Origin: Diphasiastrum complanatum
Lineage: Eukaryota; Streptophyta; Lycopodiopsida; Lycopodiales; Lycopodiaceae
Length of the DNA: 64,000 bases
Assembly: GCA_029204225.1 (NCBI GenBank)
Contig: CM055111.1
Span: 24,487,874-24,551,873 of the forward strand
Direction: 5' to 3'
Part shown: positions 44,301 to 53,364 of the stretch, piece after piece
Layout of the letters: each line of letters opens with the position of its first letter
Numbering within the stretch: the first letter of the stretch is position 1
Made by a program: the position numbers and the translations under genes
Notes under the pieces: generated by a model
Databases searched by the model: none
What the model was told of the DNA's origin: nothing
What the model saw: only the letters and a program-made list of their open reading frames with translations

Positions 44301-45251
44301 TGTCATGTGAGATGAGGCTCCACTATCAATCCACCAAGGATCATTATCATCTATGTTGGCTAACAAACTTGAAGTCATAACAAGTGATTCACATGTGTTA
44401 TGTTCTTCCTCATCTATTGTAAGATTTCCTTGCCTCTCTCCTTGCTCTCTTTTCTTCTTATAACATTCATTTGCAAAATGACCTTTTATCCCACAATAAA
44501 AGCACTTGAACTTTGACTTATTGTTCTTAGTAGAAGAGGAAGAGGAAGAGTGATCATCATGATCAAAGTTACCACCTTTGGACCATTTCCCTTTGCCTTT
44601 ACCTTTGCCCTTGAATTTGCCTTTTGTGAAGAAAGCCTCTTCACCTCCACCTTGCAAGGATGCACCATCAAGCTTTGATTGCAACCTATGTTCTTCAGCC
44701 AATAAGATTTCTTGCAAGTCAACCACACTTGGCAAGACTCTTTGAATGGCAAAACTTTGCACAAGGTTAGCATGTTCATTTAGCAAACCATTCAACATAA
44801 CTTGGACTATTTCACCATCTTTTATGTTCTCATCAATGCATGCTAAATCATCACTTAGGGACTTAACTCTCAAGATAAATGCATGAGCACTTTCACCCTC
44901 TCTTTGCCTACTAGAAAATATTTGTCTCCTTAGGGTCAATACCCTAGATGTGGACTTTGATTCAAAGAGCTTCTTTAAGGCATTCCATGCCTCACTTGCA
45001 CTTTGACACTTTCCAACTTCCTTGAGAAGTTCATTTGTAACATTCATTTTAATGATATGAAGAGCCCTTTTGGCCTTCTTATCAAACCTGTGTTGCTCTT
45101 GAAGTGTGAGAGGTCTCTCTTCAATTTCTGCAACTATGTCCATGAGTTCATTCAACTCAAGTAAGGACTCCATCCTCACTTTCCAAGTAGAGTAGTTTGA
45201 TGAACTCAACCTTTCACTAGACTCTAGCATGATCCCACCATTGGAAGCCAT
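41298..45251 (-). CDS. Gag-pol polyprotein of the complete copia element (1,317 aa)
   Basis: This single polyprotein would supply capsid, protease, integrase, reverse transcriptase and RNase H. In order: a UBN2-type gag domain from residue 1 (MASNGGIMLESSERL start); a Lys/Gly-rich linker; the zinc knuckle CFYCGIKGHFANEC near 249-262; the protease site WWIDSGASSHM near 305; integrase with VWHKRLGHPN and CEHCALSKSH (HHCC, about 440-480), then FIDDFSRYTWIYLL, RSDNGGEYTSN and NGVAERKNRTL; RT with WQMDVTNAFLNGDLEED, SLYGLKQAPRSWY and the catalytic YVDDIILSG near 985; RNase H with SDSDFAGDQMDRKSTSAFA, LSSTEAEYKA, NPVFHARSKHIEIAHHFV and IFTKPL. No stop, frameshift or missing catalytic residue was found. 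The last codons read through the PPT (VEEGV), and the TGA stop lies inside the first bases of the 3' LTR. Expression would start from the 5' LTR at the right. Gag:pol ratio must be set without a frameshift. Confidence 0.97.
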   Translation of the reverse strand: MASNGGIMLESSERLSSSNYSTWKVRMESLLELNELMDIVAEIEERPLTLQEQHRFDKKAKRALHIIKMNVTNELLKEVGKCQSASEAWNALKKLFESKSTSRVLTLRRQIFSSRQREGESAHAFILRVKSLSDDLACIDENIKDGEIVQVMLNGLLNEHANLVQSFAIQRVLPSVVDLQEILLAEEHRLQSKLDGASLQGGGEEAFFTKGKFKGKGKGKGKWSKGGNFDHDDHSSSSSSTKNNKSKFKCFYCGIKGHFANECYKKKREQGERQGNLTIDEEEHNTCESLVMTSSLLANIDDNDPWWIDSGASSHMTRHKEYFTSLLSYEGEGNIIYTANDGQCDIKGIGTIPISLSTNRKANLENVLYIPSITKNLLSVSQMIDKGLDVEFIGDACLISKCGSLIAQGRRHGKLFKLDACVISNHEGCMAREQLTNQEVWHKRLGHPNFKSLEVMAKKELVLGLPKSLVANNSVCEHCALSKSHRLAYSRSTSRSKEAFQLVHSDIHSSSTTSNCGAKMYATFIDDFSRYTWIYLLKSKDEVFAAFVKFKNEMENQFNTKIKCLRSDNGGEYTSNRFKDFCIAHGIKREMSSPRTPQQNGVAERKNRTLCECAKAMRLHANLAKSFWGEALACANYLCSRWTSASLDGKTPHEVLYGRRPSVKHCRIFGCTCFVNITLDDRTKEDPSSKKGVFVGYSEVSKAYKVYIPSTKKVVISRDVIFHEDNVSNVVDVDVDVPTNHHDVQDVLDEDGDATPKQTSRKTQRQRAKPSRLTYDEKGKQVVDNSNFAFLTSFDEPTCVGEAIQKKEWIQAMDHEHQALIKSNTWRLVKLPKDKKAIGCKWIFKIKTNQDGSINKYKARLVAKGYAQEYGIDYDETFAPVAKMVTIQILISLATLYDWDMWQMDVTNAFLNGDLEEDIYMEQPEGYVSHDEPNHVCYLQKSLYGLKQAPRSWYAKLNSFLLSQNFVMSEYDHSLYFRLNENDITLLLIYVDDIILSGGNNLDIDEIKMALKREFEIQDLGKLHYILGIEIIRTSKSTFICQEKYVNSILKRFHMEDCKVVSTPMESNVKLTTRSNERSFKDITLYRKLIGSLIWLTITRPDLSFVVGKLSQFMQDPSEAHWKLGKRVLRYISGSRDFGILYGGTTPNLCGFSDSDFAGDQMDRKSTSAFAIYLGDGVVSWLSKKQPTISLSSTEAEYKALTTCTKEILWIKRMLLDLHLLEPEKTPIILCDNLSAQSLASNPVFHARSKHIEIAHHFVRDQVIAKEVELQHVSSKECVADIFTKPLGKDLYLMHRSNLGMCSKTMLKLASNVEEGV
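41303..41312 (-). other. Polypurine tract of the complete element
   Basis: Minus-strand GAAGAGGGAG directly abuts the 3' LTR start. It also encodes the last residues of the polyprotein. Confidence 0.9.
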
Positions 45252-46411
45252 GATTCTAATGTTTCTTCAACTTTTAGGTTCTGTCCTAAAGCACTTAGCA
45301 CTCACTTTTCTCTCAACAAATGATAGATAAAGAGATCTATGAAGATTTAGGACCCTAAAACACTTCTATCTTGAACCTAGATGGTTTCCAAGCATAGAAA
45401 GGAAGATTGAAACACATGCAACACTTTGCACACACTAAGAATGGATTACAAAATCAAACCAACCTGAACACACTCTTGCTTAAGCTCTCAAACTTTCCAG
45501 CAAGTGACCAAATCAAGTTATGGTGTGAAGAGTTACTTGCATTCTTAGAAAATACCCAAAACTAGGATGCCAAGATTACCTAGTAATGAACAAACTTGAT
45601 CAACATATGATCAACACACTAAGATATTGATTCAACCTGTAAAACCACATGTAAACCACACTTCTAAAAGTTTATAAACTCCAGCAAGTGATAAATACAA
45701 GATTTAGAGGTGAATGAATGAGCACACTTAGTGAATCACAAGACTAGCTTCACTATCTTGTCAAATCTTGGTGTTTAGATGTAGATCTAAGATCACTTCA
45801 CATGAGAATGTTCCTCAACCTGTTAAGAACCTGAAAACACACTTGCATAATGGTTAACACCTTCCAGCAAATGCTCCAATCAAATTACATAAGGAGAGTT
45901 ACTTACATGCTCAACAAAGTACACCAAAATTTATGCCAAAATTGATGACAATCTTTACAATATGCTCTTCACAATGGAGCTTACAATATGTTCACCCAAA
46001 AAAGGGGATCTTTCATCCAAATGGGAGCTTTGCTCAGCCTTTAGGAGAATTACAACTCACTCAAAAGAGCATTTGTCATCCACTTAAGGAGAAGTTTCAT
46101 CCACTTAAGGAGAGTGTTCATCCAAGAATGGAGATTGTCAACAATAGGATTGAAAAGAACATTGTTAGTATTGAATATGCACAAGCCTCACAATCACAAA
46201 TGATTAGGTGTTATGATCTGATCCAAAATAGTTTCTTTTCAGCCTCTGATCTTCAATAGACCTGAAATATGCTTTTGATCCACAAGTTCAACTCACAAAA
46301 CAAAGGTTAGTAAGATTTGATCAACAAAGCAATGCAAAATCATGCTAGAACTTGATCAAACATCCAAATATCACCAAAAATGGAATACTTACTGTAAATA
46401 GAAGCCAACCA
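45252..46411 (-). other. 5' leader of the complete element (1,160 bp) with internal repeats
   Basis: A long untranslated leader. The words cctgt/cctga ... ccagcaa(g/a)tg recur near 45,462-45,496, 45,637-45,682 and 45,818-45,866, about 170-185 bp apart, so it appears to be built of three diverged tandem units. Short repeats of ttcatccacttaaggaga lie at 46,054-46,125. A 108-codon frame on the opposite strand (45,933-46,259) is probably a by-product of those repeats. Confidence 0.7.
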
Positions 46412-46423
46412 GCTCTGATACCA
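46412..46423 (-). other. Primer binding site, tRNA-iMet, perfect
   Basis: Plus-strand gctctgatacca directly precedes the LTR at 46,424, with no spacer. In element orientation it is TGGTATCAGAGC, the standard plant copia minus-strand primer site. Confidence 0.95.
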
Positions 46424-47078
46424 TGTGAAAAATACAGATCCTAAGTGGATCTAAACTCCAAGATCATTGGCTTGAATGCTTGCACTCCAAACTACATAAG
46501 CTAGGAATTGGCAACACATTCTATGCTACCTAGAATGCAAAGAACTTGATCAAAAAGCATTTATCACAAATGGAAACTTCCATAAACATCAAGTGCGGCC
46601 CAAAATAGCATTATACAGTCCATAATACATCAGCCTACCACTTTTGGAAAGCACCTAAGATCATACACAATAGCTTGAAGACAATACACACAACAATGCT
46701 CTCAATGGAGAAAGAAACAATGACAATGATCTATTGATCTCAATGAAGCATACAAAAGGTTTCTCCAACCTGTTCTCCACGACTTCCCTACTATTTATGG
46801 ATGAGGAAGATGACTCTCTCTCCTCTCTCTAGAAGGTACTTGACCCTAGATATTCCCTATATAGGAAAAATAGCTAAAAATGGCTTATATGACCAAAATA
46901 CATCAAAATGGTCTCATTTTGAAGGGTATGAAGTTTGACACTTCATCATACTGAAAAAATACAGTAAATAAAAACATTGTGGCCTGGTTCACACGTGTGA
47001 AACTCCAGAACCAAAACTATTTACAATTTTAGCCAATTTAGGCCTCAAACTAGCTAGGAAATGTTGACAATTTTCACA
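46424..47078 (-). repeat. 5' LTR of the complete element
   Basis: 655 bp, identical to the 3' LTR apart from two substitutions. The palindrome TTCACACGTGTGAA is at 46,988-47,001. The right flank is GATTC, the second target duplication copy. Confidence 0.96.
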
Positions 47079-47541
47079 GATTCTACCATCCAAATTTGAG
47101 TTTCTTGCATATATAGATTGGATCTTTTGTAGATATAAACTCTATTTAGGGTGATAATCTTGATCAATTCCGATTTCTGAATTCACATACTATATTTGGC
47201 CAATTTTTGGATCATTAGGAAAGCCTAAGTGGTGGCTATAGATTGCATATCAAGATTTGAGCATTTGCATATAGATTTTGAAATAATCAACTTTTTGTGA
47301 TTTTGTCAAAATTTAATTTCGATTGGATCTCTAGATAGTGAGGCTACTAGACTTCATTTGAGTGTGTTTCATGTGTTGATTAAGATTTTATGATTCTATG
47401 TGTTGATTTGCTTGGTAGAAGTGCTAGAAGAGAATTGAGGAGTTTTAAATCTTTGTGATTTCTTTTGAAAGCATTTTTTGTTGTTCAAAGGAGTGCTTTG
47501 TGCATTGAAACAGGTTGAAAGAGAATATCAGGTCATGCTAC
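47079..47541 (+). other. Target duplication and resumed leader of the older copia element
   Basis: GATTC at 47,079-47,083 repeats the left flank. The leader then continues plus-strand to gag at 47,542. Removing 40,648-47,083 would restore a leader of about 550 bp between the primer site at 40,551 and this gag, which supports nesting. Confidence 0.82.
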
Positions 47542-48060
47542 ATGGCAACATCAAGTGGAGTCATGTTGGAAGCCAATGATAGACTTACCTCAAGTTAACT
47601 ATTCATCGTGGAAAGTGAGGATGGAATTAATTCTTGAGATGAATGATATTTGGATATTGTTGTAGGTTTGGAGGAGAGCCAAGCAACACAACAAGATCAA
47701 TTGAGGTATGATAAGAGGGCTACACATGATCAAGATGAATGTTACCAATGAGCTTCTTAAGAAAGTTGGTAAGTGTACTTCATCAAGTGAGGCTTGGGAA
47801 GCTTTGAAGAAGCTTTATGAGTCCAAGTCTACTTCTAGAGTATTTACTCAAAGAAGGCAAATCTTTTCTTGTTTGCAAAAGAGTGAAGAAACTCCAAACA
47901 CTTTTGTTTTGAGAGTGAAAGCATTGAATAATGAGCTGGGTTTGAGAGCATTAAGGAAGGAGAGCTTGTTCAAGTGATTTTTAATGGTTTGTTGGATGCT
48001 CATGCTAACATTGTTCAAAGTCTTGCTATTAAAAAAACTTTTCAGGTTGTACATTCAAAT
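47542..48060 (+). pseudogene. Gag fragment of the older, split copia element
   Basis: The ATG at 47,542 begins MATSSGVMLEANDRLTSS, close to MASNGGIMLESSERLSSS of the young element, so they are related families. Frameshifts near 47,598 and 47,650 and a TAG near 47,664 break it. The domain continues: HMIKMNVTNELLKKVGKCTS, SEAWEALKKLYESKSTSRVF, TFVLRVKALNNELG. It ends at NIVQSLAIKKTFQVV, where the sequence changes to a minus-strand integrase near 48,060-48,075. Confidence 0.87.
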
Positions 48061-49290
48061 ATTCATGAACTTACTCCAAAATTCTTTAGACAGAGATGCT
48101 TCTAGCCTAATGGCTTTTGCACATTCACACAAAGTTCTATCTTTTCTCTCAGCAACTCCATTTTGTTGAGGAGTATAAGAACAAGAAAATTCTCTTTGTA
48201 TTCTCTCTCTCTCACAAAAGTCTTTAAACTTATTGGAGGTGTATTCACCTCCACTATCACTTCTCAAAGCTTTCAACTTGAAAGTAAACTGCTTTTCTAC
48301 ATAAGCTTTGAAAGTAAGGAAAACATCATAAACCATGGCTTTAGAAGATAGCATATAGATCCAAGAATATCTTGTATAATCGTCTACAAAGGAAACAAAG
48401 CAATTTGCTCCTCCTTTACTTTTGGTTGAAGAGAAATGAACATCAGAGTGCACGAGTTCAAATGGATGCTGTGTTTTGATGCTTGATCTTGGAAAAGTCC
48501 TTCTGTGTAATTTTTCCAAAACACAAGCTTCACAAGGTTGAAGCTCCTTTGACAGTGTCTTTGGTAATCCAACAGCTTTTCCTTCCTTGACCATAGATTG
48601 CATGGCTTTGAAATTGGGATGTCCCAATCTCTTATGCCACAGATCCTCCTGAAGATCCTTGGTCTCATAAGCAATATCTGAAATGTTAGCACTCTCCCTA
48701 GATTCTAGTTTGAACAACTTTCCAATTCTAGATCCTCTAGCAATAACTTCATTTTCTCTTGAGATTATACACTTGTCAACATGAAACTTGACATCCAATC
48801 CACTATTAAACAATTGCCCTATACTAATGAGATTTTTGGTTAGTCTAGGTATATAAAGTACATCATGTAAGCAAAAAGATTTCGATGATGATGCATGTAG
48901 TGGAATACTACCTATTCTTTCAATCCTACACTCTACATCATTAGCAGTATAGATTGATCTTTTTGCACCTACATATGGCATGAGACTTGTGAAAGAGTTT
49001 CTAGAACTAGACATATGGGAACTAGCCCCACTATCTATCCACCAGATTTCTTCATTCTTGAAAGGAAAAGATGAAAAACTAGACATCATTAAAGAATTCT
49101 CTCTTTCACTCTTAACACCCTCACACTCATCCTCATTAGTAAGGTTAGCTTGCTTAGATTGGTTCTTCTTCTTGAAACAATTTGATGCATAGTGGCCTTT
49201 CTTGCCACAAAAAAAACATTTGATCTTTGACAGCTTCTTCTTGCCATTGGATGTTACAACTCGTGAGGATTGATCCTCACCACCTTTTTT
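48061..49290 (-). pseudogene. Copia zinc knuckle, protease and integrase fragment
   Basis: From 49,290 leftward the minus strand gives CFFCGKKGHYASNCFKKKNQ, an acidic spacer, then an open frame from 49,089: the protease site IWWIDSGASSHMSSSRNSFT, YIPRLTKNLISIGQLFNSGL, integrase DLWHKRLGHPNFKAMQSMVK, CEACVLEKLHRRTF, HSDVHFSSTKSKGGANCFVS, FVDDYTRYSWIYML, RSDSGGEYTSNKFKDFCERE, QQNGVAERKDRTLCECAKAI. It is cut after LSKEFW. A stop-free 344-codon frame suggests a fairly recent origin. The plus-strand fragment at 32,641-33,449 is the same family. Confidence 0.9.
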
Positions 49291-49994
49291 GGCTTTGTAG
49301 GGGCATGTCCTAAGTTTGTCAGTCTTTTAGCCCATGTCGGGCCTATTAGTTAGTCAGGTGTCTATATTTCAGTGTGTTGACACTTGTCGAGCCCCAACAA
49401 AAAATTCTATACACATTATCCAAATTTTCATGAAAACTACATATTTTTATAGAAAATTTGATACCGTGTATTCTCTTGTGAAAACATACCTTTAGGAGCA
49501 CGTGATGAATTCGCATTAGTATCTAAATAACATTTTTATTTTTGTAGCCAAATCATAACAAAGGGGTCGAAACTGTGGACTACTATAAGGGAAGCTCCTT
49601 AGATCCTGCTTACAAATCCTAAACACAAAGGATAACACACTGTGGAGAAACCACCCAACCAAGAAGAAGCATCCAATCAATCTCTAGAAGCCTCACCCCC
49701 AAGCCAAGGAACAAGAAACATGAAAGTAGAGTGAGAGCCTGGCAATGACCCATTAAGGCATAAAAAATTGTGCAAACCATCGTGAAGGTCTCGAAATGAA
49801 TCATTTTGCTTAAGTAAAGGATATTACTAACTCTTGCCCAACATAGGTGCAAGATGTGCAATAGAAGAAATTGTATGTCATTCTCTTGACATATCAATAT
49901 AAATGAGCACAAAAAAAAAATCCCTCTATATAACATAATCATGGACATATAAATTCTCACATGTAAACTTGATGCAAAAGACTCATTCATCACT
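49291..49994. other. Unassigned spacer
   Basis: No retroelement similarity recognised. A 124-codon minus-strand frame (49,619-49,993) is Leu/Cys/Phe-rich with no recognised motif and is probably chance in AT-rich DNA. Low-copy host sequence is possible because a host-derived pseudogene follows. Confidence 0.3.
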
Positions 49995-50440
49995 TTGGAA
50001 TGTAGAAGGCCTTATGCTTTGTCATCACTTAATAAAAAGAAAGCTTCCAAGAGTCGAATCAATAACTCTAGGTTGAGTGACAACTCAAAGATGAAAGTCA
50101 TAAACATGTTGGGTTCAAGGCATACCTCCCAATCTGAATATGAGGATGATGAGGAATTCAAAGCTATGTTCAAAGAGAAATTGGGTTCAAGGCATACCTC
50201 CAAATGTGAATATGAGGTTGATGAGGAATTCAAAGAGAAATTGGGTTCAAGGCATATCTCCCAATGTGAATATGAGGTTGATGAGGAATTCAACGCTGTG
50301 TTCAAAGAGAAACCTCCAAATGTGAATATGAGGTTGATGAGGAACTCAAAGCTGTGTTCAAAGAGAAATTGGGTTGAAGGCATACCTTTAAATGTGAATA
50401 TGAGGGTGATAATGAGCTGAAGAAGTGTTCAAAGAGAAGC
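49995..50440 (+). repeat. In-frame tandem repeat ORF (about 24-aa acidic unit, five copies)
   Basis: After a basic 39-residue start (MECRRPYALSSLNKKKASKS), the frame at 49,995-50,420 repeats LGSRHTSQxEYEVDEEFKAV followed by FKEK. DNA units begin with ttgggttcaaggcatacctc at 50,107, 50,182 and 50,242, with a partial unit near 50,314 and another near 50,367. Unit lengths are 72, 60 and 72 bp, all multiples of three, and the frame is lost in the fourth, which lacks the first 16 bp. Purpose unknown; it could be a fragment of a host gene exon. I do not recognise the protein. Confidence 0.55.
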
Positions 50441-50972
50441 TGATGTGTGTAGGTGAAGTAATCATTGTGCCATGATGCTATTTCTATCTCTTCTGCCAAC
50501 GAAATTGAGTACTTCAAGACACTTGCAATGGGAGGTTTTGATTGTATCATTTGAATGAAAGTGGGAGGAAGTTGGATTAGAGGCTCTATAGACGATTGAG
50601 AAAGGGGGCAAGATCCAACAAAAGAAATCTCATCTCGATCTTTTCCGATCCAAAATCATTGTGAATTAGGCAGAAGCATGGCCAGTACAGATTCCAGAAT
50701 CAAGTATAAAGCTTGTTCTAATCTGTTTTTTAGATTGACAAGCCATTAAGGTATCAATTGTCGGCTGCCTGTGATGGTATATTGCAGACTCTCATGCCGA
50801 TCAGACTAAACAAAAACAAACAAACGAGGATCAAAATAGAAGAAACTGAAAGATGATTAAACATATTTTGCTACCATTATATCCTTAATCTTCTGCCTTG
50901 TTCGATGTAGGCCCGTTTTGGCAATAAATTTTGCTGTTTCCTCTTCCTACACCTCTGGTGCGTCTGCTACCT
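50441..50972. other. Spacer beyond the BCS1-like pseudogene 3' end
   Basis: No gene or repeat recognised. It is the presumed 3' flank of the minus-strand BCS1-like pseudogene. Confidence 0.35.
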
Positions 50973-51996
50973 TCAGCAGAATCCTGTTTTTCCTCCAGTT
51001 TGGACTTGTCCTGTCTTGAGAGCTTCAATCAGAGCCTCGAGAGCTTCAGTGGGGTCTTTGGTGACGCGGTCGCGTTTCTTTATGAGGATCTCGCTAACTT
51101 CCGCAGGAGTCATCATGCCTGCTTCAATGATTGCTTCTACTTCTGGAAATAGCTCGTGATAAGATATGCAGGTAATTTGGGGCCAGGATCTTGAAGGCAG
51201 GAAAGGTGCAGTGGGACATGAGGATGTGCATATCCATGCGCCCTGATCGCATTAGCGCTGGATCAAGCTTGTCGATGTGATTTGTGGTGAATATGATAAT
51301 CCTCTCACTTCCACAGGATGACCATAGTCCATATTCTGTGAAATTGAGCAACCCCGAAAGTGTCACTCAGCTGCACTCTTCTTCTTCCTTCTCCTTCGCC
51401 GATGACAACGCGCTCTTTTGCTTCTCCCTTTTGCGCTTGGCGCGATCTGACAAATTGACAGAACAATCAATATCTTCAATCACAATGATGGACTTATCAT
51501 TTGTCTTGATCAAGAGCTTGCGCAGCTCCGCATTTCTGGTGACCTCTGTCAGCTCAAGGTCATAAACATCGTAGCGCTATGGCGGCAATCATGCTGGACT
51601 TCCCGGTCCCCGGAGGTCCATAGAGCAAGTATCCCCTCTTCCATGCTCGTCCTACTCGGTGATAGAACTCCTCGCCATGCATGAACTCTTCTAGGTCATT
51701 GATAATCTCCACCTTCCTTGCCGGATCCAAGGCGAGGGTATCGAAAGTGGACGGGTGCTTGAATGGCACACATTCCCAAGGCTTACCATGAAGCGCATTG
51801 GTGTAGAGTTGTTTTTCTCTGTTGCTATGAAGCAGCTGCCTGGCATGATTCACAATGTGATCCAGGTAATCTTGGAGAACTCTATCTCTATCGTGCTTTC
51901 TTATCTTTAGAGTAAAGTGGCGTTTCTCATCGGGCCATTTGCCCCATAAGCTGCTCTGATCTTGGCGGTACTCCTTGCTGTATTGCTTCCACCATA

Positions 51997-52006
51997 CCTG
52001 TGCACC
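51997..52006. other. Target site duplication, left copy (CCTGTGCACC)
   Basis: CCTGTGCACC is repeated exactly at 52,528-52,537 on the far side of the TIR element. Joining the flanks at this word restores the BCS1 frame ...EKFKGAQVWWKQ, which supports it as the insertion point. True duplication length is 9 or 10 bp. Confidence 0.85.
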
Positions 52007-52527
52007 CTTGTCGCTTATTGGCACGGGGACAGCTTTGGCCCCGACCCAATAAGCGACTGACATGTGGAGTCCCGGCAGGGGACAAAATCCCTTCTCACGC
52101 GTGCGCGCCGGCAGCGCACTGGCGCCACGAGGGACCATGCTGGGCGCTGGTGCCGGGACCACACCCACACTGGTACACCACCCTCACGCGGGACCACCGT
52201 GTGGTCGGCACCGTGGCGCCGGGACCCTGCAATGGCGCCAGGACCCCGCACGGACCACACCGAGCACCGGGCCTGTGCACAGGCACCTCCATCCTCACGC
52301 ATGCATGGGAGAAAATGGGCAGTTTCATAATATATGCATGCAGATACATTTCTCCTAGTTGATTATGGGATAAATTGCGATCTGCCACGTGGAGAAGAGG
52401 TCCGGGTAGGGCGGGCAGATTAGGCGGACGGCGGGCAGACTGGGTGGGCAGCAATAGGCACCTGGGACGCGTGTCGAGAGCTGAAGAGGGTCGGGGCCAA
52501 ACCCCGACGTGCTAATAAGATACGAGG
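52007..52527. mobile_element. Non-autonomous TIR DNA transposon, Mutator-like, 521 bp
   Basis: The ends form imperfect inverted repeats of about 40 bp. The left begins cttgtcgcttattggcacg and contains tttggccccgaccc; the right, read in reverse, begins cctcgtatcttattagcacg and ends with the same tttggccccgaccc. Flanks are a 10-bp direct repeat. Long TIRs plus a 9-10 bp duplication point to the Mutator superfamily (family knowledge). The interior is strikingly GC-rich compared with everything else in the window and encodes no transposase. An internal gcctgtgcacaggc palindrome (near 52,270) contains the target word. Confidence 0.82.
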
Positions 52528-52830
52528 CCTGTGCACCTTTGAATTTCTCGGATACTTCCTGTCTCTTGGCGAGGCTGTAGGTGATTTATTAGAATTCTTC
52601 GGTAGACAAAGGGTAAAGCGATGAGTGATTGTGGAAACGGAGGATGTAAGATGGAGTTGCACCATGCTATAGAGCTCGTTAGAGTTTATGCCATCGTCGT
52701 TCTCATGGACTTCGAAGTAATAGTACCAGGAGAGGTGATCAAAGAATCTGCTGAAGCATACATAAATTTTGCTGGAATTAAATTTCGGATGATAGCAATT
52801 AAGCCTAGCAGCGATACCAATGACTTCCAT

Positions 52831-53111
<281 letters not shown>

Positions 53112-53364
53112 AAAGATGACTGCTCACGCTCTTTTGTTTTCCAAGTCTGTTGGTCTCATAAGGTCTATTGGTCTCCTAAGTCGGCTGGTCTCCTAGAGAT
53201 TCTTAAATCAATAGTTTTTGGCCCTGCCGTAGGCAGAGGGGCTTATTGTAATCATGTTTGCTTTTCACAAGGTTGCGATCTTGTTTTTTTTTTTTTCAAA
53301 TATTTATATATATTTTTTGAGTCATTTACGATTTTCGTGTGCTTGACACGCAGTAATTTATTGA
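53112..53364. other. Unassigned spacer with a T14 run
   Basis: A T14 run lies at 53,284-53,297. No gene recognised. The gypsy gag piece to the right ends near here. Confidence 0.35.

Larger units (their letters stand above)
40648..47078 (-). mobile_element. Complete, very young Ty1/copia retrotransposon (6,431 bp)
   Basis: All parts of an autonomous copia element are present. There are two 655-bp LTRs, a 5-bp target duplication (GATTC), an iMet primer site touching the 5' LTR, a purine tract touching the 3' LTR, and one unbroken gag-pol frame of 1,317 codons. By direct reading the LTRs differ at only two positions (40,802 C versus 46,578 T, and one G/A in the ggaggaaga/ggagaaaga word near 40,934 and 46,710), about 0.3 percent. 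The LTR termini are an 8-bp perfect inverted repeat, TGTGAAAA/TTTTCACA. It is nested in the leader of an older plus-strand copia element. No other element in the window has these features together. Confidence 0.97.
50973..52830 (-). pseudogene. BCS1-like AAA-ATPase pseudogene (plant AAA-ATPase with ASD domain)
   Basis: Starting at the ATG at 52,830 the minus strand shows the N-terminal AAA-associated domain (IYVCFSRFFDHLSWYYYFEV, NELYSMVQLHLTSSVS). After the TIR insertion at 52,007-52,527 come VWWKQYSKEYRQDQSSLWGK, RHFTLKIRKHDRDRVLQDYL, the BCS1 block HPSTFDTLALDPARKVEIIN, Walker A GPPGTGKSS (about 51,619-51,593), YDVYDLELTEVTRNAELRKL, Walker B SIIVIEDIDCSV, sensor IIIFTTNHIDKLDPALMRSG and the GRMDMHI signature, ending TPAEVSEILIKKRD and ALEALIEAL. 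Plant family members have AAA-ATPase roles at mitochondria or ER; most are single-exon genes of about 450-550 aa. Defects: a frameshift near 52,590, the insertion, a frameshift with a short deletion near 51,580, a TGA at 51,367-51,369 and a frameshift near 51,165. It was a real host gene but is now dead. Confidence 0.93.

Noticed and set aside
45933-46259. Antisense 108-aa gene in the copia leader
   Set aside because: It is composed of short leader repeats (HPLKE words) and has no similarity or start context; more likely a by-product.
40648-47078. Two solo LTRs instead of one element
   Set aside because: The internal primer site, PPT, single gag-pol frame and matching GATTC flanks show one complete element.
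49619-49993. 124-aa Leu/Cys/Phe-rich minus-strand protein
   Set aside because: Composition fits random AT-rich DNA; there is no motif, and no homologous segment was found elsewhere in the window.
52000-52454. Arg/Pro/Gly-rich ORFs on both strands across 52.0-52.45 kb
   Set aside because: They lie inside the GC-rich TIR element, where stop codons are rare in every frame.
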